A stretch of 64,000 bases of DNA from Chryseobacterium arthrosphaerae (GCF_001684965.1 NZ_MAYG01000001.1:2976001-3040000), one strand, 5' to 3'; shown: positions 44,759 to 53,449, counted from the first letter of the stretch. Numbers and translations: made by a program. Notes: generated by a model from the sequence alone, not told the origin.

Positions 44759-45343
44759 ATGGAGTTAATAAAAAACTGGTCAAATCTTTATATTGAAGCC
44801 GGATGTGATGAGGTAGGAAGAGGCTGTTTAAGTGGCCCCGTGGTAGCTGCTGCAGTTATTTTAGATGATGATTTCAAACAGAATCTGGTGAATGATTCCA
44901 AAAAACTAACATTCAAAACCCGGATGGATCTGGACAGCTATATCAAGGATAATGTAAAGAATTATGCCATTGCAGAACTACCGCCTGCATTCATTGATGA
45001 GCACAATATCCTTAATGCAAGTATCCATGCTATGCACCGTGCACTGGACCAATTAACAATAACACCGGAGCTTATTTTAGTGGATGGTAACAAATTTCAT
45101 CCGTATAATTATATTCCGCATCAATGTATCATTAAAGGTGATTCTAAAGTATTATCCATCGCAGCGGCTTCTATCCTTGCGAAAAATTACCGGGATAAAC
45201 TGATGATCGAACTACATGAGGAATATCCCCAATATGGCTGGGACACCAATTTCGGCTATGCTACCAAAAAGCATCAGGAAGCCCTCATAAAACATGGCCC
45301 TACGCAATATCACAGACAGTCTTTCAGGCTGAAATATGATTAA
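44759..45343 (+). CDS. rnhB: ribonuclease HII
   Basis: The 194-residue enzyme has the catalytic AGCDEVGRGCLSGPV segment (Asp 17, Glu 18), LVDG (Asp 109) and GDSKVLSIAAASILAKNYRD, all typical of RNase HII. It cleaves RNA in RNA-DNA hybrids and removes ribonucleotides misincorporated in DNA. The frame extends upstream to a TTG at 44717, but a -7 element lies in that extension, so I place the start at the ATG at 44759. It is transcribed alone. Confidence 0.95.
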   Translation: MELIKNWSNLYIEAGCDEVGRGCLSGPVVAAAVILDDDFKQNLVNDSKKLTFKTRMDLDSYIKDNVKNYAIAELPPAFIDEHNILNASIHAMHRALDQLTITPELILVDGNKFHPYNYIPHQCIIKGDSKVLSIAAASILAKNYRDKLMIELHEEYPQYGWDTNFGYATKKHQEALIKHGPTQYHRQSFRLKYD

Positions 45344-45396
45344 AAAATACAGTACATAAATCAAGACGTTCAAGTATTTTGATGTCCTGATTCAAT

Positions 45397-45433
45397 AAAA
45401 AAGAGAAGCACTCAATGAGTGCTTCTCTTTTTT
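45397..45433. terminator. bidirectional terminator between rnhB and yidC
   Basis: A perfect 17-bp arm pair (core GAGAAGCACTC / GAGTGCTTCTC with flanking A and T runs) and loop AAT serves both convergent genes. Confidence 0.9.
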
Positions 45434-45453
45434 ATTTTAACGAAATTATTCTT

Positions 45454-47250
45454 CTATTTCTTTTTTCTTTGCTGCTCCTGAGCTTGCTGCTGTTCCTGAG
45501 CTTTCTCCATCATTTCTCTCATTCTCTTCTGGAATTTACCTTCTGTTTTCGGTTTTTCCTTATTAGACTGAATCTGAGCATGAATTTTCTTCTCATCCAG
45601 AATCCAGTATTTAATCACAAGAATGATCAGAATGTTAATCGCATTGGATACGAAATAGTACCATGAAAGACCTGACGCTGAAGTGTTCAGGAAGAATAAG
45701 AATGTAATCGGGAAAATATACATTAATACTTTCATATTAGGCATTCCTTCCTGTTGTGGCTGCTGCATATTTCCGGAAGTCATTACAGTATAGATCAAAA
45801 TAACTACTGTACAGGCCAATGCAAAAATACTTAAATGATCCCCTAAGAAAGGAACTTTAAATGGTAGCTTGATCAGATCATCATATGCCGTCAGATCTTT
45901 CGCAAACCAGAATCCCTGGCCTCTAAGGTCAATAAAGTTCGGGAAGAAACGGAATAATGCATAGAAAATAGGAATCTGAACCAATGCAGGTAAACATCCC
46001 GCCATCTGATTGACTCCGGCTTTTCTGTAAACTTCCATCGTTGCCTGCTGTTTCTTCATTGGATCAGCATCTTTAAACTTCGCATTAACCTCATCAATTT
46101 CCGGACGGATCACCTTCATCATGGCACTCAGCTTGTGCTGTTTATACATAATTGGTGAAAGAATCAGCTTAACAATGATCGTCATTACAAAGATCACCCA
46201 GCCCGCAGATAATCCCCAGCCTGCAATGATGGCATATAACCACATAAAGAAGTAACGGTTCATCGCCCCGATGAATGACCAGCCCAGCGGAAGGATCTCA
46301 TCAAAATTCTTATCATATGATTTAAGCAAAGGTAAATCCAATGGCATGAAATACCATGTGAAATCCTGATTCAGCTCACTGCCAGTCATCTGAACAAAAC
46401 CTTCATAGTTTAATTTTTTCAGATATTCTCCCTCTTCAACGTTCTCCTGATTTCCTTTACTTTGCGTAAATCCGTTTTTAGCTTCAATGACGGAGGCAAA
46501 AAACTGCTGTTTTACACCAATCCAGTTAAGAGTTTCTTTTTCTTCCTCCATTGTTGTTCTTCCGTCATAATCATAGTCTTTATAATTATTGAAAGCGTAA
46601 GAAAACTCTGAGTGAGACTGTTCCTGGGCTCTACCTTTCTCAAGGTTTCTTACACTATAATCCCAGATGAAATCTGCCTTATTATCAGCTGTAATATTGG
46701 CAAGTCCCTGCGTTCTTACTTTAAAATCCAATGTATATTTATCTAATAAAGTATAAATAAACTGGATGACAGCACCATTATAATTGGCAGTCATGGTTAC
46801 TGCGTTTCCATTAACAGCAGGTGAGAAAACTAAATCTTTAGTATTGATCACCTTTCCTGTTTTATCTTTAAACTGGAATCCGTATTTAGAATTATTTTTG
46901 TTGATCAGGTAAAGTGGCTGATCGGCGTTGTCTGTTTTCTGGTTGTATGCTTTATATTTCAAAAGCTCTACTTTAGAAACCTGTCCTCCCAAGCTTGAAA
47001 ACTCAAGTTTCAGTTCATTATTTCCAAGACTTGCGGTCTGGATTGCATTAGGAGTTACATTTGGATTGATATTGCTTACCTGAGCTTGTTTTACAGCATT
47101 TTTTACCTGTTCTGTCTTTTGCTGCTGAGCTTTCAGCTCCTCTTCTTTCATCTGCTTGTTCTGGAAATAGAACATAAAACCGAAGAGAACCAGGCATAAA
47201 ACCGCAAAACTGATCATTTGCTTCTTATCGATTCCGTTGTTTTGTTGCAT
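45454..47250 (-). CDS. yidC: membrane protein insertase YidC
   Basis: The 598-residue protein has the N-terminal membrane anchor (ISFAVLCLVLFGFMFYF), a large periplasmic beta domain (about 60-330) and a C-terminal five-helix insertase core. The core contains IIVKLILSPIMYKQHKLSAM, VNQMAGCLPALVQIPIFYAL and SWYYFVSNAINILIILVIKY. The C-terminal tail is rich in Gln and Lys. It inserts and folds inner membrane proteins alone or with SecYEG. It lies 178 nt downstream of pyrG on the same strand but has its own -7 element at 47313-47320. Confidence 0.96.
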   Translation of the reverse strand: MQQNNGIDKKQMISFAVLCLVLFGFMFYFQNKQMKEEELKAQQQKTEQVKNAVKQAQVSNINPNVTPNAIQTASLGNNELKLEFSSLGGQVSKVELLKYKAYNQKTDNADQPLYLINKNNSKYGFQFKDKTGKVINTKDLVFSPAVNGNAVTMTANYNGAVIQFIYTLLDKYTLDFKVRTQGLANITADNKADFIWDYSVRNLEKGRAQEQSHSEFSYAFNNYKDYDYDGRTTMEEEKETLNWIGVKQQFFASVIEAKNGFTQSKGNQENVEEGEYLKKLNYEGFVQMTGSELNQDFTWYFMPLDLPLLKSYDKNFDEILPLGWSFIGAMNRYFFMWLYAIIAGWGLSAGWVIFVMTIIVKLILSPIMYKQHKLSAMMKVIRPEIDEVNAKFKDADPMKKQQATMEVYRKAGVNQMAGCLPALVQIPIFYALFRFFPNFIDLRGQGFWFAKDLTAYDDLIKLPFKVPFLGDHLSIFALACTVVILIYTVMTSGNMQQPQQEGMPNMKVLMYIFPITFLFFLNTSASGLSWYYFVSNAINILIILVIKYWILDEKKIHAQIQSNKEKPKTEGKFQKRMREMMEKAQEQQQAQEQQRKKK

Positions 47251-47280
47251 TTTATTTTATATTAAAATTTTAAACTTAAA

Positions 47281-47301
47281 ATGTACGTACGGATGTACGT
47301 A
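47281..47301. repeat. ACGTAC repeat in the yidC leader
   Basis: ATGTACGTA occurs twice (47281-47289 and 47293-47301), and TACGTAC (47284-47290) pairs with GTACGTA (47295-47301) around GGAT. It lies between the yidC promoter element and the ATG, so it is part of the leader RNA. Confidence 0.6.
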
Positions 47302-47312
47302 ATTTGAGCTGA

Positions 47313-47320
47313 CAAAAATA
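47313..47320 (-). promoter_or_regulatory. -7 promoter element (TATTTTTG) of yidC
   Basis: It matches TANNTTTG on the minus strand, 62 nt before the ATG. No good -33 is visible. Confidence 0.5.
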
Positions 47321-47364
47321 CTGTTTTTTTATCAAAACTCTATGCTTTACGTTGTTAGTATATA

Positions 47365-47400
47365 ATAAACTCAGGCTGAGAAAAATCAACCTGAGTTTAT
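47365..47400 (-). terminator. hairpin after pyrG
   Basis: ATAAACTCAGG and CCTGAGTTTAT are exact complements (11 bp) around a 14-nt loop, 28 nt after the pyrG stop. It lacks a strong T run, so termination is likely rather than sure. Confidence 0.55.
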
Positions 47401-47428
47401 AGCTAGACGTTTATGATAAAAATTTACC

Positions 47429-49036
47429 TTATTTCTTTTCGCAAGCCTTGATGAAAGCTCTGAATAAAGGATGCGGTGTTGCCACCGTACTCTTATATTC
47501 CGGGTGGTACTGAACCCCCACATAGAACGGGTGATCAGGAAGTTCCAGGGCTTCTACCAATCCTGTTTCAGGGTTAGTACCTGTAGCAAGGAAGCCGTTT
47601 TTCTCAAATTCCTGAAGATAATCACTGTTGAATTCATAACGGTGACGGTGTCTTTCAGAGATATTTTTGCTTCCATAGATATCATTCAGTCTGGAACCGT
47701 TTTTCAGAGCACATTTCCATGCTCCAAGACGCATTGTACCTCCTTTATCTACAACATTCTTCTGCTCTTCCATCAATGAGATCACAGGATCCGGAGTTGC
47801 GGTATCAAATTCCATAGAGTTTGCTTTTGTATGTCCTAAAACATTTCTGGCAAATTCAATCGTCATGATCTGCATTCCTAAACAAATTCCCAACATCGGA
47901 ATTTTATTTTCTCTCGCATATTTTGCAGTAAGTACTTTTCCTTCGATTCCTCTGTCTCCGAAACCTGGAGCGACAAGGATCCCGTTCACTCCTTTCAGTA
48001 CTTCTTTAATATTTTCTTCTGTAATATCTCCACTGTATACCCATCTTACTTTTACCTCAGTTTCAAGGTCAGCTCCTGCGTGCTTGAAGGCTTCAGCAAT
48101 AGAAATATAGGAATCCTGAAGAGATACATATTTTCCAACCAGGGCAATCTCAACGGTTTTCTTTGGATTCTGGAATTTCTTCACAAAAGTTTTCCAGTCT
48201 TTAAGATCGGCATCTTTATCACTTTTCAGATCAAGTTCTTTTAAAACTACATCATCAAAGTTCTGCTTCTGAAGATACATCGGAACTTCATAGATCGTTT
48301 CCATATCCTTACATTCGATAACGTTTTCTAATGGAACGTTACAGAACTGGGCCAATTTGGCTCTCTGATCTTTTGGAATTTTATGTTCCGTTCTGCAAAC
48401 CAATACATCAGCCATGATTCCGCTTTCCATCAACTGGCGTACAGAGTGCTGTGACGGTTTTGTCTTCAATTCTCCGCTTGAAGCCAGGTAAGGCAGTAAA
48501 GTAAGGTGAATTACCATAGAATTGTTCTCTCCCAGTTCCCATTTCAGCTGACGGACAGTTTCAATGTACGGTAAAGATTCAATGTCCCCTACAGTTCCTC
48601 CGATCTCGGTAATGATGATATCGTAGTTCTGTTTTGAAAGGATCTTAATTCTACGCTTGATTTCGTTAGTAATATGAGGAATTACCTGAACTGTTTTTCC
48701 AAGGAAGTCTCCTTTTCTTTCTTTTTCAATGACAGTCTGGTAGATTTTTCCTGTAGTAACGTTGTTGTTTTGGGATGTAGGAGCATCAAGGTAACGCTCG
48801 TAGTGACCTAAATCCAGATCCGTCTCCGCACCATCTTCAGTCACATAACACTCTCCGTGTTCATAAGGATTCAAAGTTCCCGGGTCGATATTGATATAAG
48901 GATCAAGTTTTTGGATCGTTACGTTAAAACCGCGTGATTTTAGCAATAGTCCCAGAGAAGCAGAAACGATTCCTTTTCCCAAAGATGAAGTAACACCTCC
49001 TGTCACAAAGATGTATTTTGTATTCTTTTTACTCAT
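47429..49036 (-). CDS. pyrG: CTP synthase (glutamine-hydrolysing)
   Basis: The 535-residue enzyme has the synthetase domain (FVTGGVTSSLGKGIVSASLG near the start, then KLDPYINIDPGTLNPYEHGE) and the glutamine amidotransferase domain (LGICLGMQIM with the nucleophile Cys, and VQYHPEYKS). It makes CTP from UTP, ATP and glutamine. The frame is open to 49111, but the promoter at 49052-49082 lies within that extension, so the start is the ATG at 49034-49036 (MSKKNTKYI). CTP is the substrate of the CDP-diglyceride synthase encoded divergently nearby, though this adjacency may be chance. Confidence 0.96.
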   Translation of the reverse strand: MSKKNTKYIFVTGGVTSSLGKGIVSASLGLLLKSRGFNVTIQKLDPYINIDPGTLNPYEHGECYVTEDGAETDLDLGHYERYLDAPTSQNNNVTTGKIYQTVIEKERKGDFLGKTVQVIPHITNEIKRRIKILSKQNYDIIITEIGGTVGDIESLPYIETVRQLKWELGENNSMVIHLTLLPYLASSGELKTKPSQHSVRQLMESGIMADVLVCRTEHKIPKDQRAKLAQFCNVPLENVIECKDMETIYEVPMYLQKQNFDDVVLKELDLKSDKDADLKDWKTFVKKFQNPKKTVEIALVGKYVSLQDSYISIAEAFKHAGADLETEVKVRWVYSGDITEENIKEVLKGVNGILVAPGFGDRGIEGKVLTAKYARENKIPMLGICLGMQIMTIEFARNVLGHTKANSMEFDTATPDPVISLMEEQKNVVDKGGTMRLGAWKCALKNGSRLNDIYGSKNISERHRHRYEFNSDYLQEFEKNGFLATGTNPETGLVEALELPDHPFYVGVQYHPEYKSTVATPHPLFRAFIKACEKK

Positions 49037-49051
49037 TAGATTAGGTTTGTG

Positions 49052-49082
49052 CAAAGTTAGGGGAAAAAGAAACACAAAGCAA
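49052..49082 (-). promoter_or_regulatory. pyrG promoter (TTG-N20-TAACTTTG)
   Basis: On the minus strand TTG (49080-49082), 20 nt, then TAACTTTG (49052-49059) fits the Bacteroidota promoter consensus. It lies 15 nt before the ATG. Confidence 0.75.
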
Positions 49083-49149
49083 TTATTTACATTTTGAAAA
49101 TACAAAAACACCCTTCAAACAATTATAAAACCTGATTAAAAAATTTATC

Positions 49150-49157
49150 TATATTTG
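49150..49157 (+). promoter_or_regulatory. -7 promoter element (TATATTTG) of the ynb-like locus
   Basis: It matches TANNTTTG, 32 nt before the start of the CDP-alcohol phosphatidyltransferase gene. Confidence 0.55.
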
Positions 49158-49189
49158 GTATAGACAAATGACACAAAGCAATAACCATC

Positions 49190-49792
49190 ATGATTTCGGT
49201 ATATAAACTCAAACCAAAATTCCAGCAGCTGCTCACTCCTGTCCTGTTATTTTTACATAAGAATAAGATTACAGCCAATCAGATCACCGTTGGTTCCATC
49301 CTTTTATCAGTGATCATCGGGATATTATTCTGGAATGCCGGCATTTCAAAATGGCTGTTTTTAAGTCTACCCATCGGACTGCTTCTGAGAATGGCTTTAA
49401 ATGCCCTGGACGGAATGATGGCAAGGAAATTTAATCAGACCAGTAAACTTGGAGAAGTTTTGAATGAGGTGGGCGATATTATTTCGGATGTCATTATTTT
49501 CTTTCCGCTACTGAAATTTCAGCCTGAAAGTTTATACCTGATCGTTATATGTATTATCTTAAGTGTGATCAACGAATTTGCCGGGCTGATGGGAAAAACT
49601 GTAGGAAAAGAAAGACGTTACGATGGACCGATGGGAAAAAGTGACCGTGCCCTCATCCTTGGGCTGTATGGCTTATTGATGTTTTCCGGCGTCAGCATCT
49701 CCTCTGTTTCAGAATATATTTTCGGAATTATTAATATCCTGCTTGTCATCAGCACTTATACCCGACTTAAGAAATCACTGAATGAAGCCTGA
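49190..49792 (+). CDS. CDP-alcohol phosphatidyltransferase family protein (YnbA-like), variant active-site motif
   Basis: The 200-residue membrane protein has the family signature as NALDGMMARKFNQTSKLG (71-88) followed by EVLNEVGD (89-96). The usual form is DxxDGxxAR...GxxxDxxxD; here the first and third Asp are Asn (71 and 92), while Asp 74 and Asp 96 remain. Such enzymes join a CDP-activated lipid to an alcohol and use these Asp residues for metal binding and catalysis. E. coli YnbA (201 residues) has, as I recall, the same Asn variants. It opens the ynb-like locus, with an 11-nt overlap with the next gene. The substrate is unknown. Confidence 0.85.
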   Translation: MISVYKLKPKFQQLLTPVLLFLHKNKITANQITVGSILLSVIIGILFWNAGISKWLFLSLPIGLLLRMALNALDGMMARKFNQTSKLGEVLNEVGDIISDVIIFFPLLKFQPESLYLIVICIILSVINEFAGLMGKTVGKERRYDGPMGKSDRALILGLYGLLMFSGVSISSVSEYIFGIINILLVISTYTRLKKSLNEA

Positions 49793-50585
49793 AGACAACA
49801 AATTTGCTGACGTTCCTTTAAGAGTAAAAACATGGATCTACATCATTATTGTTTTTGCCCTGGGGATCTCATATCCGCTTGCCATGGCTGTTTTTACTGC
49901 CTGGATAGGATTACAGTCATTTTTTGAGTTTTCAAAAATGTTCAGGATTCCCTCCAATCCGGTTATTTCCTCAATATGCATCGGAATTGCACAGTTTTAT
50001 CTGCTGTTTTATCTGAATATTGAAAATTACTTTTTATACAGTTCCATTGTAGGAATACTGGTCTTTGTTTACTTTTTAATCCTAAAATCTTCTGCAAGGC
50101 AATTGTCCGGAATATCCATAGCTTTATTGGTCTGTCTTTTTTCTTTTCCTCATTTATATTGGATTAGAAACTCTTTGAATGGTTTTAATGCTATCATTTT
50201 CATTGTTGTCGTGACAGAATTGAATGATGTTTTCCAGTACTTAATGGGCAAATTCTTCGGGAAACGTAAAATTACTCCCCATATAAGTCCCAACAAAACG
50301 CTGGAAGGGCTCTTGGGAGGAATTTTTCTTACTATTATTTTAAGTAATATTTTAGGATTTTTCCTGCTTAAGACAGATTGTGTCATCAATAGTATTGTAG
50401 GGATATGTCTTGGAATTTCAGGTTTCCTGGGAGATATTTTCATGTCTTATTTAAAAAGAAAAACGCATGTAAAAGATACCGGAACCCTTCTTCCCGGACA
50501 TGGCGGATTACTGGATAGAGTGGACAGCCTGGTCTTCAATGCTCCTTTATTTTTCTGGATTTTAACGCTCCTGATAAAAAATTAA
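49782..50585 (+). CDS. phosphatidate cytidylyltransferase (CDP-diglyceride synthase family, YnbB-like)
   Basis: The 267-residue protein has about eight membrane segments and the CdsA signature near its C terminus (DIFMSYLKRKTHVKDTGTLL, then PGHGGLLDRVDS). Its N terminus is VKTWIYIIIVFALGISYPLA. It would make CDP-diacylglycerol, or an analogue, from CTP and phosphatidate in the inner membrane, supplying the phosphatidyltransferase gene that it overlaps by 11 nt. It is shorter than E. coli YnbB (about 298). Because its partner has a variant motif, the pair may make an unusual lipid. Confidence 0.88.
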   Translation: MKPEDNKFADVPLRVKTWIYIIIVFALGISYPLAMAVFTAWIGLQSFFEFSKMFRIPSNPVISSICIGIAQFYLLFYLNIENYFLYSSIVGILVFVYFLILKSSARQLSGISIALLVCLFSFPHLYWIRNSLNGFNAIIFIVVVTELNDVFQYLMGKFFGKRKITPHISPNKTLEGLLGGIFLTIILSNILGFFLLKTDCVINSIVGICLGISGFLGDIFMSYLKRKTHVKDTGTLLPGHGGLLDRVDSLVFNAPLFFWILTLLIKN

Positions 50586-50589
50586 AGCT

Positions 50590-51636
50590 ATGAATGAAAA
50601 ATTTAAAAGAGCTGTTATTTTCTCAGGAGGCGGAACCAGATTAATGATTTATCTCGGGATTTATGCAGCATTGGATGAACTTGGGATGAAGCCGGATGTT
50701 CTTGTCGCTTCCTGTGGAGGTTCATTTGCAGCAACTGTTATCAATGCTTTTCCCGATCACGCTTCCCGGAAGGAATATATGAAGTCTGAAGAATATTTTC
50801 AATTTGTATCCAAAACAGTATTGACAAGGCATAAAAAGCTTTCTGAAATAGGTCTTTTTTCATTAAAAAAATGTTTTGACAAAAGAAAGGCACCATTTAT
50901 TGAAGATGTTTTCAACCGCTATATTGTTGAGATGCCCCAAAATCTTTCCGAATGTTTCCCTTCCATAAAAAACACTCAGTTTTCCAAAGAAATCCCAACC
51001 GTTATTATTGGGTCTGAACTTCTTTTTACCCCAAAGGAATCCCGGCAGAAAAGAAATGAAAAAAAACTGTTCCGGAAAGTGATCTTCACAGATTCTCATA
51101 CTGCTGCAAAAATAAAAGCAGAGCATATTGCCATTACTTTTAACAGTTTCAAGAACAGTGCTGTTGAAAAAGATTCCGTAATTATGACGGATTTTTCCAT
51201 CCTTGAGAGCACAAGGGCTTCAATTTCCGATATGTTTTATGTAAGTCCCGTGTTTCTCCGTCAAAGTTATTTTATGGGAGGCGTTATTGATCTCGTTCCT
51301 GTGGAGTTGGCCAGGCATATTTCTAATGAAATCATTACAGAAAAAAAACAAGCTTACACTCCCATAGAAGAATCATTGATCCGTTCTGTCTTTGGTTTCA
51401 GTGCCAATGAAAGGCTTAAGGAAACAAACCGGATTGCAGCCGACTTTCAGATTGACACCACCAACATTAAGCAGGATCTGAATGGTCATTATATGGAAAA
51501 AGGCATCAACTGGAGAAAACTTGAGCTTGATTTTTCATTTCCGAAAAGTTATCAGCAATTTGTACAGGATATGGAAATGCAGTGGCAGTATGGTTTTGAT
51601 CAGACGGTGAAAGATTTCCGAAAGATTAAGTATTGA
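50590..51636 (+). CDS. patatin-like protein with altered catalytic dyad
   Basis: The 348-residue protein shows the patatin start AVIFSGGGTRLMIYLGIYAA (oxyanion loop GGG at 13-15). Where patatins have the nucleophile motif GxSxG, it reads ASCGG (40-44), so the Ser position is Cys 42. Where they have the DG(G/A) catalytic Asp, it reads YFMGGVIDLVPVELA. Both catalytic residues therefore seem lost, although a shifted register (GGSFA, Ser 45) cannot be excluded. It may bind lipid rather than hydrolyse it, or use Cys. It follows ynbB by 4 nt, thus in the same operon. Confidence 0.75.
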   Translation: MNEKFKRAVIFSGGGTRLMIYLGIYAALDELGMKPDVLVASCGGSFAATVINAFPDHASRKEYMKSEEYFQFVSKTVLTRHKKLSEIGLFSLKKCFDKRKAPFIEDVFNRYIVEMPQNLSECFPSIKNTQFSKEIPTVIIGSELLFTPKESRQKRNEKKLFRKVIFTDSHTAAKIKAEHIAITFNSFKNSAVEKDSVIMTDFSILESTRASISDMFYVSPVFLRQSYFMGGVIDLVPVELARHISNEIITEKKQAYTPIEESLIRSVFGFSANERLKETNRIAADFQIDTTNIKQDLNGHYMEKGINWRKLELDFSFPKSYQQFVQDMEMQWQYGFDQTVKDFRKIKY

Positions 51637-51697
51637 ATTGAAATTTTGAGGTAAGATTATTTTGTTTTCTCCTTTATAACTTATTGCCTTATAATAA

Positions 51698-51728
51698 AAA
51701 TGGTGCTTCCATTTTGAAAACACCATTT
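51698..51728. terminator. hairpin between convergent patatin-like and beta-helix genes
   Basis: AAATGGTG (51698-51705) and CACCATTT (51721-51728) pair perfectly around a 15-nt loop in a 105-nt gap between two convergent genes. T runs are short. Confidence 0.4.
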
Positions 51729-51741
51729 ATTATGAAAACTA

Positions 51742-53364
51742 TTACAGTTCTTCCCCAGGGGAATTTTGTATATTTTTATAATTATTTCTTAGAATTCTAA
51801 GCTTTTTTGTATTGTCAATAAACCTATAATCGGTATATCGGGGATTCAGGACCACATTGCTTTCAATTTCGTGAGTAGGCTGGCCAGCGCCTCCTTCCGA
51901 AAAAATACCCCAGGTCATATCATTATGGCCTCTGATCTTATTATGCTTGACAGAAATTTCATAGTTTGCACTTTCTACCAGTTTTATTCCTGATATTCTG
52001 TCTTCATTACTTATATTTTTAGTTCCGGGACTCTCAAGAATATTGAAGCTCACATTCAGGAGATTATTATTTGATTCTATAAGTATCCCATTTTCTTTGG
52101 TTTCCTTAATAACATTGTGAGAAACATTTGTTTCTTTGGAATGAGAAATATAAATACCTGTATATTCTGTGTTATTGATCATATTGTTAGATATAACCCC
52201 TCCTTCAATATGCCTGATATTAATTCCATGCTGCTTTGCATTTCTCACAATATTTCCGGTCACTACTACATTTTTTGCAACAAGCAGATAAGGTGCTTCA
52301 TTATTTGTATTATTGATCATGATGCCATCTCCTGCTGCTGCAGTATACCCTGATGGCGTTCCATTTTCATCTGTTACAGTACCGGCATTTTCTACAATAT
52401 TATTTGATATAACAATATTATGACAAATATAATCAGGGTAATCCAACTGGTCATAATTTTGTAATTTGATCCCTATTCCTTTCGTATTTCTCACCCTGTT
52501 TCCAAGTACAGTAAGATTTGAAATTCCTGCGTCCAGATACATCCCATGTTCTAAAATTGTATTATCAATATCATTGTCTGAAATTGTTACAAATTCAGAA
52601 TTTTCTGCAATCAGAATACCCTGTGATGAATTTTGGAAATAGTTTTGAAAAACTACAATATTTTTTCCTCCTACTGCAATTCCTGCATTATCTTTCTTCC
52701 CCGGAGCTATTTTTGCCCAATCTTCAGTAAATTCATTTTCCACTCTGTTGAATTTAAATGCAAAGTGGTCAAGTTCTCTCAATCCTGATACCGCAGCATA
52801 AGTGAAATTCCTGAATATATTCTTTTCGATATTAACCTTTTTGGCTTTATAACAAAAAACCCCAACCGATTTGGAATTGGAAGCTTTATTATAATCGTAA
52901 TCCGTTTTCAATCCTTCCAAAATAAAACCTTTGATGGATACATTCACTTTTTCTTCACAGTTAAAGATTTCAGTATCTGGTTTTGTCTGTTTTATTCTGG
53001 ATTGATTGGACAATATCTTTTGGTTGCTCTGAAGGTAAAGTACACCGGAAATATCAATAGATATTTTATCAAAAAAGGTATGATATCCCAGTTTTAATAT
53101 ATTGTTGATACGTTCTGTTACCATCTGTACAGAAAGCCCCTCAATTCCCCACCATGCAACATTTACATAACCATTCCATTGTCTTTTATAAAAGTCATTC
53201 CCTTTTTTCCTGTAAATGGCGCCATCTCCATTTCCGCTGGATGGTATTCCCACAGATGTTTTAGTATAGATTACGGTTTCATAGGTATAGCTATCCACCA
53301 GCTGTACCTTGTCATCATTGGGATAAGTATTTCCCTGAGCGAAAAAATCCTCTGTATAAATCAT
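51742..53364 (-). CDS. right-handed parallel beta-helix repeat protein
   Basis: The 540-residue protein has 15 or so beta-helix rungs of the pectate-lyase/Beta_helix type, e.g. NIVVFQNYFQNSSQGILIAE and NVVVTGNIVRNAKQHGINIR, spaced by about 22-25 residues. The N-terminal 100 residues (PSSGNGDGAIYRKKGNDFYK, VNVAWWGIEGLSVQ) resemble the head region of tail-spike-like pectinase-fold proteins. There is no signal peptide. I use the ATG at 53362-53364, since a -7 element (53416-53423) makes the longer frame (to 53418) unlikely. It lies opposite to and between two halves of the ynb-like locus. The substrate is unknown. Confidence 0.75.
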   Translation of the reverse strand: MIYTEDFFAQGNTYPNDDKVQLVDSYTYETVIYTKTSVGIPSSGNGDGAIYRKKGNDFYKRQWNGYVNVAWWGIEGLSVQMVTERINNILKLGYHTFFDKISIDISGVLYLQSNQKILSNQSRIKQTKPDTEIFNCEEKVNVSIKGFILEGLKTDYDYNKASNSKSVGVFCYKAKKVNIEKNIFRNFTYAAVSGLRELDHFAFKFNRVENEFTEDWAKIAPGKKDNAGIAVGGKNIVVFQNYFQNSSQGILIAENSEFVTISDNDIDNTILEHGMYLDAGISNLTVLGNRVRNTKGIGIKLQNYDQLDYPDYICHNIVISNNIVENAGTVTDENGTPSGYTAAAGDGIMINNTNNEAPYLLVAKNVVVTGNIVRNAKQHGINIRHIEGGVISNNMINNTEYTGIYISHSKETNVSHNVIKETKENGILIESNNNLLNVSFNILESPGTKNISNEDRISGIKLVESANYEISVKHNKIRGHNDMTWGIFSEGGAGQPTHEIESNVVLNPRYTDYRFIDNTKKLRILRNNYKNIQNSPGEEL

Positions 53365-53415
53365 AAATATTTTGTTTAAGGTTAAATAAAAAGTAATTCT
53401 GAAAAGAATCTGATG

Positions 53416-53423
53416 CAAAAATA
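53416..53423 (-). promoter_or_regulatory. -7 promoter element (TATTTTTG) of the beta-helix gene
   Basis: It matches TANNTTTG on the minus strand, 51 nt before the chosen ATG. Confidence 0.5.
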
Positions 53424-53434
53424 GAGGGCACTCA

Positions 53435-53449
53435 CGTCAAAACTTGACG
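53435..53449. promoter_or_regulatory. palindromic operator-like site CGTCAAaacTTGACG
   Basis: Two exact 6-nt half sites with a 3-nt centre lie 11 nt upstream of the -7 element, where the -33 region would be. A dimeric regulator bound here would block or aid polymerase. No regulator gene adjoins it. Confidence 0.4.

Noticed and set aside
49037..49111. 25-residue N-terminal extension of CTP synthase
   Set aside because: The promoter TTG-N20-TAACTTTG lies inside it and known enzymes start at MSKKNTKYI-like sequences.
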